DNA from: Chaenocephalus aceratus
Taxonomy: Eukaryota; Chordata; Actinopteri; Perciformes; Channichthyidae
Length of the DNA stretch: 64,000 bases
Reading direction: 5' to 3'
NCBI GenBank assembly: GCA_023974075.1
Contig: CM043789.1
Location: 38,317,613-38,381,612, forward strand
Shown: piece after piece, positions 10,201 through 23,170 of the stretch
Layout: the number at the start of each line of letters is the position of its first letter
How positions within the stretch are numbered: the stretch's first letter is position 1
Notes under the pieces: model-generated
Databases searched by the model: none
Told to the model about the DNA's origin: nothing
What the model saw: the letters and a program-made list of their open reading frames with translations, nothing else
Made by a program: the position numbers and the translations under genes

Positions 10201-10780
10201 CCTCCACGGTGTGAGAAACCACAATTTTCTTGTGCTCCCCCTTGCTTTTCATCATCTTTGCAATTGGTGTTTTTGTGAGGGAGATTGAGCATTCTCTGTA
10301 GTCCTCTCCGCCCTCGGGGAAGAGGCTCTGCTCCACTGTGGTTACTCCATCCCTCTTGTTGACAGTCAGGGAGGCAGTGACCAAGCCCTCCATTATCTTA
10401 GGGTGGGCGGTAGCATTATGAAGCGCCAGAGCCTCAAAGCGGACGACCGACACCTCACAGTTCAGGCAGTAGAAAGTGGGCTGAGCCCTGAAGTCTAAGT
10501 GGCAGTTGTGCATGTGATCCAAAAAGTAGTTTAGATCTCTGGACTCGAAACGGCACTTTGGACAGCTGTATGCGCCTCCTCTCTGCATCTCGCTGCCACT
10601 GTCGGATTTGGAGGAGCTGTGAGAGAAATGGCCAGACTTTTCTCCAGAGATGCTGAGTATGCTGTCTTCTGGGATGGTTGGTAGCAGTTCTGGTAGCGAG
10701 CCCAGTATGATTTCCTCACGCACATGTTTGGATTTGGATGGTATCATGCATGGTACCGTGGATTTCCTCTTGCTGGCCAT
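7254..10780 (-). CDS. zhx3: ZHX3-like zinc fingers and homeoboxes protein, reduced homeodomain set
   Basis: ZHX3 is a nuclear homeodomain protein that represses transcription with NF-Y and dimerises with other ZHX members. Exons read 10780-8142 and 7287-7254, giving 890 aa. The start is the ATG in ACCATGG opening MASKRKST-PCMIP, as in human ZHX3; an upstream in-frame Met would add 32 unlike residues. Two C2H2 fingers lie at residues 71-94 and 103-126. Homeodomain 1 is at about 284-342, with the ZHX3-typical FPYPTKAELCYLTVV. A homeodomain at about 712-770 (WPSSQQYEEL, VVRWFSDSRY) matches human homeodomain 4, preceded by the conserved NPIKINLKRLKI. Homeodomains 2, 3 and 5 of the five-homeodomain human protein are not recognisable. 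A serine-rich tract (459-486) and an Asn-rich stretch occupy the middle. The strong donor AG|GTACGT at 8141 joins a short exon ending in RMELLEV; the splice is predicted, not proven. Confidence 0.88.
7697..8110 (+). mobile_element. Dispersed MITE family A, copy 1
   Basis: It opens with ttggaagaagtgctcagatc and 'acttaagtaaaag'. Its internal blocks (tgcagggtag, tactccaagtctta) and its end (tcgaaattgaa) are shared with copies near 13.97, 22.4, 59.9 and 61.4 kb. It sits in the last ZHX3 intron, about 30 bases from the splice donor. Confidence 0.75.
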
Positions 10781-10963
10781 GGTGCAGCTCTGTGTTAATG
10801 GAGAGTGAGTGATTGCTTGTCCGGTGTGATGAGAACAGAGGGCGGGTGGAGAGGGTTTAATGAAGTTTAGTGTCATGGACCAGCCACTATGATATCACAG
10901 TGTTGCTTCATGCCCTCTGCAGGACTCCTGTCACATGGACAAGTTTAACAGCTCCAAGGGAAC
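10781..10963 (-). other. zhx3: ZHX3 5'UTR part of the first coding exon
   Basis: On the minus strand a strong acceptor, cctctttcccacag, ends at 10964 (the AG is read as ct at 10964-10965). It is followed by about 183 bases to the ATG. Human ZHX3 also has upstream non-coding exons. The junction is predicted from consensus only. Confidence 0.5.
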
Positions 10964-10966
10964 CTG

Positions 10967-12229
10967 TGGGAAAGAGGACAAAAAACAGACATGTGACTCT
11001 TTTATCTGGTATAAAAAGCAGGATCTGGCACCAGAGCATCAACACAATTACAGATAAAAAACTGTTTTATATGGAAGGCAGTTTATAATTCTGCTTTAAG
11101 AAGAATCCAATATTAAATTCATGCATGATGTATTTAAGTAAGCAAGATGATGAAAGATAAAACCCCCACACTGGGTCTACATCCTTTCCGTGTAGGTGGT
11201 ATTTATCAGCAATTATAGCAGAACATGAAAAGAGTCTAGGGCTTGTATTTGGAAAAAAACCTTTTACATTATGCCTATAATTATGAAAGTGGATTTCGTT
11301 CGAGACAAATGTTTTTATTTTTAAATTGGCAAAGTGTGTACACCATTAATATTAATATTGGACATATTAAATATATCAAGTAAATCTACAAAACAATAAT
11401 CCAGGGCACTAAACTCAGTCAATCAACTCAGCCTGTCAAGGTTCTAGTAATTATTGTAGATTGAAAGTCTTTTTTATGAATTCAGAAAAAACAGCATGTA
11501 AATCGACAGAGACAGAAACGGCAGTCTAATTCACGGCTGCCGTAGGTTTGGCTCTCCTTATTAGCCTTGGCACCAAACCACAGAATTAATTTTAGAGCAG
11601 CCTCATGATATTAACAAAACATGTAATAAAAATGGCGGTTGGCACCAAAGCTAAAGCTAAAGTTAATATCATATTTATAAACGTGATGTTTGTATCAGTG
11701 TTTGTGGATTATTGTCACCAGATGCCACCTGCCCGCCTCCTGGAAAGAGTTAATATCAGTATATAAATATCATCCGCAGAATACCTTGGGGATTTTGTAC
11801 CTACTGAGTGGGAGGCACTTCACTCCAAATTGATAAATCCGGGTGTATTTAACCTCACCAGCTGCCACACATTGCCTGCATCAACCGGAAATATGCAAAA
11901 ATATGCATGTATCTGTTTGTCTACAAAAAAATATTTGGGTAAGCATTTATTTTTCGTGGAAAGAAATCGGGACTTAAATAATATATAGAAAAGTGTCACA
12001 TGCTCTGAGTTGTGCAGTCTTTGGTTTTATGTTATAAAGAAGACATGTGAAGGCGAAATGACTGCACTGGAGTGTGAGCGTTTAACTGCCACGTTTGGAT
12101 GGCAGCCATCGGACGTTACAGTGATCCTTCCCAGCATAATGTAATGTCAAGAGGGGAAATCAGGTGACTAGTGTGTGTGTGTGTAAGAGTGTGTGTGTGT
12201 CCCAGCAGTCAGCTAACAACAGTTTTCAT
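10967..12229. other. Presumed ZHX3 5' intron, no gene seen
   Basis: AT-rich unique sequence without a convincing ORF, exon or repeat, apart from a short (GT)n near 12170-12200. It is probably intronic to ZHX3 if the upstream exon is further right. Confidence 0.4.
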
Positions 12230-12702
12230 CAGGGGCGGTTCTAGGGGGGGGGGGGCAGTGCCCCCCTAACACTGACCTCTGACCCCCCTGTGGCCCCCCC
12301 AACAATGAAAATGTTTTTTTTGTTTTTTTTTAATGTATATTTTCTGGTACTCGGTTTGCCAAAAACCGCAGGATTTTGTTGCTGTAATGTGAGATTGTGC
12401 AGACACCCTTATGTAAAGTAGAGATGTAACTGTTCATTGCCTTTATTTTTATATAAATATGGTGTTAGTGCAAACATTGCACGATAACTTAAGCTGAAGC
12501 TAACAGTAATAACTATAAGATCTATCTGAAATAAACAAGTGTACTGAAACAAATACCAATAACTGTATTGCATTGTTTTCTTATGCGCAATTACTTTATA
12601 CTGTCGAGTTCTCTTTTTCGTCCTGCATTTATTGTGCCCCCCTCAGAAAATAACTGGCCCCCCAGTGGCCCCCCCAGTCAAATTGGTCTAGAACCGCCAC
12701 TG
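12230..12702. mobile_element. hAT-type MITE with 8-bp TSD
   Basis: The terminal inverted repeats are caggggcggttctag and its counterpart ctagaaccgccactg. They are flanked by perfect 8-bp direct repeats gttttcat at 12222-12229 and 12703-12710. G/C homopolymer runs occur just inside both ends. The 473-bp element has no transposase. Confidence 0.9.
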
Positions 12703-12710
12703 GTTTTCAT

Positions 12711-13830
12711 AGGATCTGAGAAGCTAAAAACATCTGAAGCTTTTTCACCAGCTGCAGGATCAGCCCATTTCATCTTACACGTGTTCAACACACAGCATGG
12801 CGTCGCCCGCATGCATACGAACACAATACACAGATCCCTGGGTGCACAAATCCATTAGCAAACCACATCGACAGGCTTTCACTTCCTATAACACTGCAGT
12901 CATGAGGATGGATACGGATTGTCTCTGCAGGCTGTTCTTTCTACTCTGCATTATAAAGTGAAAACAGGCCTCTGTTCTCACAGAGCCACAAATATTCAAT
13001 AAAGTTTCTAGGACAAGACAATGCGACGACTACAGCCAAGTGTTTCATTCGCGATACGGCTGTTTTTTTATAGTCGTTTTAATCACTGGAAAGTAGAAAA
13101 CATGTAATAGAAACGATGAGAGAGAATATCAAAGGGGCGCTCTGCACCCTCTGCCCTCCGCATGAACTTCTGACACCCACACAGCCTCCGAATGCCACTC
13201 TCTTCTTCTTTTCTGAAGCTGGAGAAGCATTGATGTGCGACAGAAAACTAGTCTCAGCCTATCATCATCTATCCATATCACCCAGGCTTTAACCTCTCCT
13301 GCAAGCCTATCATTCTGGAAATAGAAAGCATCAGCGAACATCATCCCAAAAGCAAACCTTGACATCTTGCATTGCATTCTGTCGCTTACAATGAAAACCA
13401 TATCTCGTACTTTTTTCCAACTCACATTTTTCTTTTGTTATGCTGCCTTTGAACCCAGTGGAACGCACTTTCACAGACTTTCGTCACTGCATCCACGTGC
13501 GTGTTCACCGCGGCCGGCTGGATGGTAAATAAAAGATGAACCTGTTCCAGAATTAAAACCCTCAAATGACTGCCCGCCGATCCCAGACAGGCTCACGTCC
13601 TCATACCTACCTACCTTATCTTTTTATTTATACTGACTGGCTGACGGGAAAAATAACAAAACAAACAAACAACAACAAAAAACTAGGCCACCAGCATCTT
13701 ATGCAGTAATCCCGGTTCACTGCATCCAGACACGTGCGAGTGCTGTATGTTTTGTCGCCAGTGAGGTCATGATATCCTCTGACGGCTCCCTCGGTTAACC
13801 CCTGTTGAGGACACGGCTTTCATTGAGTTT
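12711..13830. other. Presumed ZHX3 5' intron, no gene seen
   Basis: Mixed-composition unique sequence. The short ORFs here show no recognisable family, codon bias or splice context. Confidence 0.4.
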
Positions 13831-13839
13831 TTTTCCACT

Positions 13840-14800
13840 GAACGAGGGATTTAGGAGCCAGCTTTCACACAGCGAGGGACGCAGTCAGGCACATCTGAAC
13901 ATCTGTGTGAGAGATGTCCCTATGCTATGGAACAGATCAGTGATGCATTGTGTTTGTCCCACAGAGCAGTGGAAAGTAAGTAAGTACATTTACGCAAGTA
14001 TTTTACTTTGACGTACTTTACTTGAGTATTTCCATTTTTGCTACTTTGTTCTTCTCCCTCACTACAGAGGTAAATCATGTACTTTTATTTAGTACCTTTA
14101 GTTACTTGGCAGATTTGGATGAATAATTATACCTCACAAGCTACCTTACAAAGCAGTTAACATGAGCTCCATGGTTACCAGCTTTGATAACACTCAATAA
14201 TTATAATCAAAACATATAATATATATTATTCTGAAATGGGCCCATCTGCATAATGAGTACTTTTGGTACTTTCAGTATATTTTGATGCTAATACTTTTGT
14301 ACTTTTACTTGAGTAACATTTTGAATGCATGACTTTCACTTGTAACAGAGTATTCATATACTTTTACATAAATACAAGATCTGAGTACTTCTCCTACCCC
14401 CACATGATAACTAAGCGGTGAAATGGCGTAGAAGCCCAGAAGAGGGGATGCCAAGTAAAACCCAGGACGAGCCATGAGTTGATAAAGGTTACGTAAAGAA
14501 TCAAGAACAGGCTGCTTTGTCTGTGAGCGAGACGTGCACATCTCAAACACCGGCGTGAGAGATGCCCCTGTGCTGTGGAACAGTGCCACACACAGCACGC
14601 CGTAAGTCGCAGAACATAAGGTGATAACGAAGCGGTGAAAGGGTGTAGAAGCCCTCTAACCCAGCAGAGGGGATGCCGGCATGAGAAACCCCGGGACGAG
14701 CCAAGAGTGGAGAAAGGTTACGGAAAGAATCAGGTCACCTGTGAAAAGAAGGGGCTGCGTTATCTGGCGAGCGAGACGTGCGATCGGACACGAGACAAGG
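13840..14800. repeat. Diverged tandem segment split by a MITE
   Basis: The block gtgagagatg-ccct-tgct-tggaacag occurs at about 13906-13935 and 14554-14583. The block gataac-aagcggtgaaa-gg, followed by agaggggatgcc and cgagacgtgc, occurs at about 14406-14540 and 14624-14782. Together they make a partial tandem array with a period near 220 bp once the MITE at 13969-14397 is removed. Confidence 0.7.
13969..14397 (-). mobile_element. Dispersed MITE family A, copy 2 (reverse)
   Basis: It is rich in tacttttactt motifs. The blocks ccagctttgataac and catctgcataatgagtac are complements of those in the other family A copies. It ends in gatctgagtacttctcctac, the complement of the opening of copy 1. It interrupts a local tandem duplication. 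Confidence 0.75.
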
Positions 14801-14917
14801 GCTTCCCAGACAGGGAGCCGTGAATGGTGTCGCTGAGAAGCCGGGCCTTGTGTTTCGAGGTATGATCGCTGTCCCCTGTGTGTCCCCTGTGTGTCCTCGC
14901 ACTGGATCCACGGCACA

Positions 14918-14954
14918 GGGGGGGGGAACTCTTTTCAGGGGGGGGGGGGGGGGG
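14918..14954. repeat. Two poly(G) runs of 9 and 17 bases
   Basis: G9 at 14918-14926 and G17 at 14938-14954 lie within a locally CpG-containing stretch. The paired long G-runs could form a G-quadruplex. Confidence 0.9.
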
Positions 14955-15690
14955 AGTCGTACTGCTTTCATCTCCGCAGACCGGGGGAGTCGTATTGGAG
15001 GCGAGGAGGGGGAGAACGTGGCAGATCCCTCAGACTCCAACACCCACGCTTAGCGGAGGGTCCTTGTTCGCCACGTCTCCGCCATTCAACTTTTCAAAAA
15101 CAAGCGTTTCAAAACAAATGGGATTAGGCTAGGGTTTACATTCTGATGGGATTTATACGCTCCGCCTCATTTAATAGCAGCTTTAAGATGTACAGGAGGG
15201 GCCTCCCTTATGCGCTCTTACACTCGCCATTTCCATAACAATATTATATTTACATCTCATTAATATTTAATTATATTCTTTATACTTTTACATGGCAAAC
15301 AGATGAGTGCGCTGCTCCCGTCTCAGCGAGAAACCAATTGAAAGAAAGCAGCGTGTATTCCCTTTCATCACCTCGTAAACTGCTGCTGCAGTAATTACAA
15401 TATTACAACCGGAGAAACGCGCTCGATGTGCGGGGAGCTGCTGCCAGCGGACGGGGAGGCGAGGCGGCAAAGTGGTTTGCTAAACATTACAATTTAATTC
15501 AAAACAGCCCAGTGATTCAGACACTCCCAGATTGTTGGGTCACCTGTCACATGAATGAGAATGCGGAGGCTGGAGGAGGAGGAAGGACAAAGGAAGACAC
15601 AACTCATACATTTGGGAGTGAAGTGAGAGGATGACTGATGGTGATGACAGGCTTGCTGTTTCAATATCCCGCCCCGCTGACACCTCGCAG

Positions 15691-15900
<210 letters not shown>

Positions 15901-16575
15901 CCTCCTCACCTCCAGCACCTGCACCGTGCTGAAAATCTTCCTCTTTGAAATGAATAACTGGCACGGAGTCTCTTGATGTCGCAGAAGAGCTAAGAGAAAA
16001 AGAAGCGGCATAACATCGTAGTATTAGTTTTGCATTTAATTTGTTTTGACAGTGATCTGCCGCTGTCTTGAGTTTCCAAAGATATCTGCCAACAAATGAC
16101 CTGCCTCGGGGTTTGGGCATGGAGGGGCACTCCTGATGGATACATTTGAATGATCAAAAATAATCCGTTTAGCAGGGAAATGTTCTAGCAAATGTCCATT
16201 AAATAGATTAACGTCATGTGGGCGGATCAGCTGGACACCCGGCTATAAGCCAGAGAGCAGTTACTGTCCTCCTCAGAGGGGAGGTTGGAACAATGGCGCC
16301 TCATTTATAAGGGAGAACGGGATCCAGCGTGACTGTAAGAATTGTGATTGTTCTGTTTTTTCCTGGGTGTCTCCTGTGTCCATCACGCCGACACAGAGGA
16401 GTCGTGCGAGCTTCTATTTTATTGACAGTAAAGATGGACAGGTTTCAATTATGGGGACATCTCGGTGTGAACGGCACTGTACGCGTGCCAGAGTAGATGA
16501 GTGTCAGGCTCTAGTGTTACGTGTGCTGAAACACAATTCAGACTCATCAGCCTCCTTAGCACGAGGCTCGTGCTC

Positions 16576-16612
16576 ACACATACACACACACACACACACA
16601 CGCACACACACC
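16576..16612. repeat. Short imperfect (CA)n
   Basis: An interrupted CA array of roughly 36 bases between the two longer arrays. Confidence 0.9.
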
Positions 16613-16753
16613 GGCGTCTTCAATGTCCAGCTGAACACACGCCGTTACTTCAGTGTGTTTCCTCCGTCTCCCCCGAGGACTCTTTTTTATTTCTCCATGG
16701 GTGTGTTTGTGTGCTTATTAGTGTCTGAATGCCTGAGATGCAGGTGTTGTCAG

Positions 16754-16929
<176 letters not shown>

Positions 16930-17039
16930 TCCCCCCTTACCTCCATGACTGCAGCCCCGTCCACTGGGAGACCGGTCGGTGGTGCCACTCTTGTGTTAAC
17001 ATTGCCATGGCAACCCCTCTCTTCCCCTTGCCCACCACG

Positions 17040-19850
<2,811 letters not shown>

Positions 19851-19851
19851 C

Positions 19852-20110
19852 TCAACAGTCGGTGGGAAAAAATTGAATCCGACATGAATATATAAATGAA
19901 TAATATTGGATTAGCTCCGATCGTTGCGTTTGGAGAAGAAGAGGAGGCGAGCAGGGGGTGGGAGCTCTCCTCAAGTGAACCCGGTGAACTGGCGTGAACC
20001 CGTCAGTGACCACGGTAAGGTACATTACATTATATTACCTTTCCACCCTTCAGCCACACTGTATGGAGACGGCAAAACAACTACGGTTGGCGGCGCAGGA
20101 CGAGGCAGCT
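19852..20110 (-). promoter_or_regulatory. zhx3: Candidate ZHX3 first exon and promoter region
   Basis: On the minus strand a consensus donor GAG|GTAAGG lies at about 19847-19852. It is preceded by 250 bases with more CpG than the surroundings. There is no coding signal, so it could be the non-coding first exon of ZHX3. This is a guess from splice consensus and composition, and another exon is possible. Confidence 0.22.
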
Positions 20111-20249
20111 CCAAAAAATTATAGCGAGTGTATTTCCTATGGACACGTGATTCGGAGCGTCATCCAAAATCCAAAAGCCCTTTCATGTAAAATGTTGGAG
20201 AGGGGCGGGGAGGAGATGGAGATGTGTGTGCGGGCGTGTGTGTAGAAGG

Positions 20250-22291
20250 GGAGGAGGGGGTACGTATACTGAGCCCCGTGCACATTTGGGTATGTCGTTA
20301 TAGGGGTAAGGCAGAGCTCTAGCTGCAGATTGGGTTATACACATAGGTTATACATAGCTACAATGGCGCCGCGGAGCAGGCAGAGCAGATGTAATGTATT
20401 GTGTACATTTGGAATTGACAGGAGTTTCGTGATCGGCCGTTTGAGTGAGCTTCATCCTCCAAAAGCTCCTCTTAATTAGGTCCCATTGTTGTTGTGTTTT
20501 CAAAATACTGCTGACGTTTTGAGAAAAGAAAAAAACACTTGATAGGCTACTCTGAATATTAATCGGTGTGGGAATTGCCATTTGAAGCACAGGCCTATTA
20601 GCCCAAAGGCTTTAAATAGACTTTTACGCACACGCGTAAAAGTGGTAGATTACGCAGGTGCACAGTAAATGAAACCTAGTGGTTCATTTCCACTATCGTA
20701 GTTGAATATGAGAAGAATATCTTTCCTCGAAATCAAATGACCAATGTTAGTTATGTCTCGTTTTGAAGAATAGGGGCTACTCGGCTGTGACCCTCGTGAC
20801 CTTGTTGGCCTTCTGTGCCGGGCCGGGGAACGTGCAGAGACGCTAAACCAGTTTGCAGTAAGGGTCTAATGAAACATCTAATTAAAGGTGGTAAAATATT
20901 TTTAAAACATATGGAGAAAACATATCAACAAGTCATTACAAAAAGAGAAGTGGACTAGTGCAGCAATAGTACACAAAGAAGTATTAAGTGTGATACATAA
21001 AGTAGAGTACTACAGGTTTTTGTAGAGAAGCCTATTAGAGATATCATTGGAATATTATGGATATATAAATGTGTGTACTTGGCTACCTGTATGTGTAACA
21101 GGTAGCGGGACTACACAGTAAGAGGCCTACAGCACGAGCAACACAATTACAACGTCCTTAATGCCTTGTGTAAATATGGACATATAGGGCTACTACTACA
21201 GACCTCCATTATTAAGGAAACGCGGATTTGCTCTTCCCTCCCAGTTTGTCCTGACTGGGTTCAGACGCTGCCTGTAGCTGTGTACAGTCAGGACAAATAA
21301 AGATTTCTAGCAGGAAGATGGATCACTCTATGGTAAAAAACAAAGTGAGATGTGCAGTATGCATTAACTGGTATCGTATTAGCAGGAATAAAATAAGCGT
21401 TGCTAAAATATAAGATGTTCTTGATACAGTTTGTGGCACATATATGCTTGTATAGAGTTATGGAAAGGATACCAGCAGTCATGGCTCAATACGATATATA
21501 TTTGTACTTATTAGCACACAGTTTCTGTATTATATTGTGTACTTTGGGGGAGTGTGTGTGCGTTCCTTTTCGTTGGCACTATCTGCCTCCTGTCCCCGTA
21601 GGCTTATGCACAGCAGGACATTATCCTTTTTGAATACTGATTAGAGGTTGCCAAGATGGAATGCTTTCATCTTGATTATCTTCTAATTGTAAAAAATAAC
21701 ATGCTGGTTTGTTTAGGATTTAAGGTGTATAATCATTTTCTACATTTGAATTTTCTGGAAGACCATTTTCTGGAATTCTATTTAGCTGTCCAGGTTTGGA
21801 TGAAGGCGAGGCTGTTTGCAAATCATAGACCATTTTTACTGTAGTTTGTAGTCAATTCAAGTTCATGCACAGCATCCACCACAAGTAGATACTGTTGCTA
21901 TGGTTACCCAGTGTGTGCACCTTACGCACTGGTTTACAAAAGAAGTATGTCATCTTAACGTGCACTTTCTCTGACCTTGACTTAGCTGAATATTCACAAG
22001 AAAACTCTGTAAAGATGTATTGACTTTGAGTGCTGCGCTGTTCCCACTTTCAGTTTGCCCTTAAAGCTTTATTACATTTTTGTATTTGGTTATGTTAACA
22101 TTTTTATTATGCTTGAGGGAGCCTCTGATATTTTAGTTTCTATCGACTGCTTCTCTGTTCTTGGTGTGCTTTTGATCATAAAAATCGTCCTTACTATGAT
22201 AGATGACAGCCAAGTGAGCAGATGGGAAATCTACTTTCTATGTGTCTAATTTCGTCTAAAGTGAAAGAGAAACCATGTTTTATATGTGTAG
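20250..22291. other. ZHX3-FAM83D intergenic region
   Basis: Mostly AT-rich unique sequence with no ORF or exon pattern that I recognise. If ZHX3 starts near 20 kb, this is the spacer between its promoter and the divergent FAM83D promoter. Confidence 0.4.
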
Positions 22292-22356
22292 GATATAATA
22301 TATATAATATATATAATAATATATATATATATATATAATATATATGTTTGGAGGAG

Positions 22357-22421
<65 letters not shown>
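22292..22421. repeat. (TA)n microsatellite
   Basis: An interrupted, then uninterrupted, TA array that runs directly into a family A MITE. The TA-rich interior of the MITE probably seeded the expansion. Confidence 0.95.
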
Positions 22422-22424
<3 letters not shown>

Positions 22425-22738
22425 ACGTTTTGATTATAATGTTTTGATGCGTTAAAGTGTTATCAAAGCTGGAAACCCGCAGCTAGTTTTATTTACTGCA
22501 GGGTAGCTTGTGAATTGACTCCAGGTCTTAAGTCTGATTTAAGTGTTAATTATATTTGACATCATTAATTACAATCTGTAAAGTAACTAAAGGTATTGAA
22601 TAAATGTTAATGATTGAAAGTACACGATATACCTCTGAATTGTATCGGTATAAGTACAAAGTATAAAACAAAGTCTCTCAAAATTGAACTTAAGTACACT
22701 ACTTGAGTAAATCTACTTATTTACTTTACACCACTGAT
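22422..22738 (+). mobile_element. Dispersed MITE family A, copy 3
   Basis: It shares 'tgcagggtagcttgtgaatt', 'gactccaggtctta', 'aaattgaactta' and the terminal 'atttactttacaccactg' with the copy at 59872-60380. The 5' part is replaced by the TA array. Confidence 0.75.
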
Positions 22739-22939
22739 ATTTAAGTGAACGAGAAACCATTGGCAGAAAGTGGGTGTTTTTAAATGTTCTTTTTTGTTTG
22801 TTTTAAACGGAGAATAGAGGATCCTGGTCCCAAGGAATCACAGAGTTCATGGTGCCCGGATAAAGCGTCAGAGTGAAGCCTCTCTGCTCCCAGCTGCGAT
22901 GTGCTCTGTAACCGGATCAGGCCAGAGAGAGGGTCGGAC

Positions 22940-23170
22940 CGGAGGATTGTTTGCCTCCAAACGAGCCAATGAGACCGGCTTTACATTAGACTGACAGCCC
23001 GCCTCATCGAGCCGGGAGACGCCAATCTGGTCTGACAACTTTCAGACAGCCAATACGAAGAGGAACGGAGGGAAAAAATCCAAATACGAATCTGGCTTCC
23101 TGTAAAGTCGAAAACGTTACCTGTCACCTCACCTGAGCGTTTGGAGGAGAAAGGAGAATAAATCGTGGCG
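22940..23170 (+). promoter_or_regulatory. fam83d: FAM83D promoter with three CCAAT boxes
   Basis: CCAAT occurs at 22966-22970, 23022-23026 and 23050-23054, all in the same orientation. The start-to-start spacings are 56 and 28 bases, so all are multiples of 28. No TATA box is seen. Regularly spaced NF-Y sites are typical of G2/M-expressed genes, which suits a mitotic protein. The transcription start is not determined. Confidence 0.6.

Noticed and set aside
8151..10288. Several 60-150 aa ORFs opposite or in other frames of ZHX3
   Set aside because: They are shadows of the ZHX3 exon, which has clear zinc-finger and homeodomain sequence on the minus strand.
10781..10876. 32 extra N-terminal residues on ZHX3
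   Set aside because: The family starts at MASKRKST, which here has a perfect ACCATGG context. The upstream residues are unlike any ZHX.
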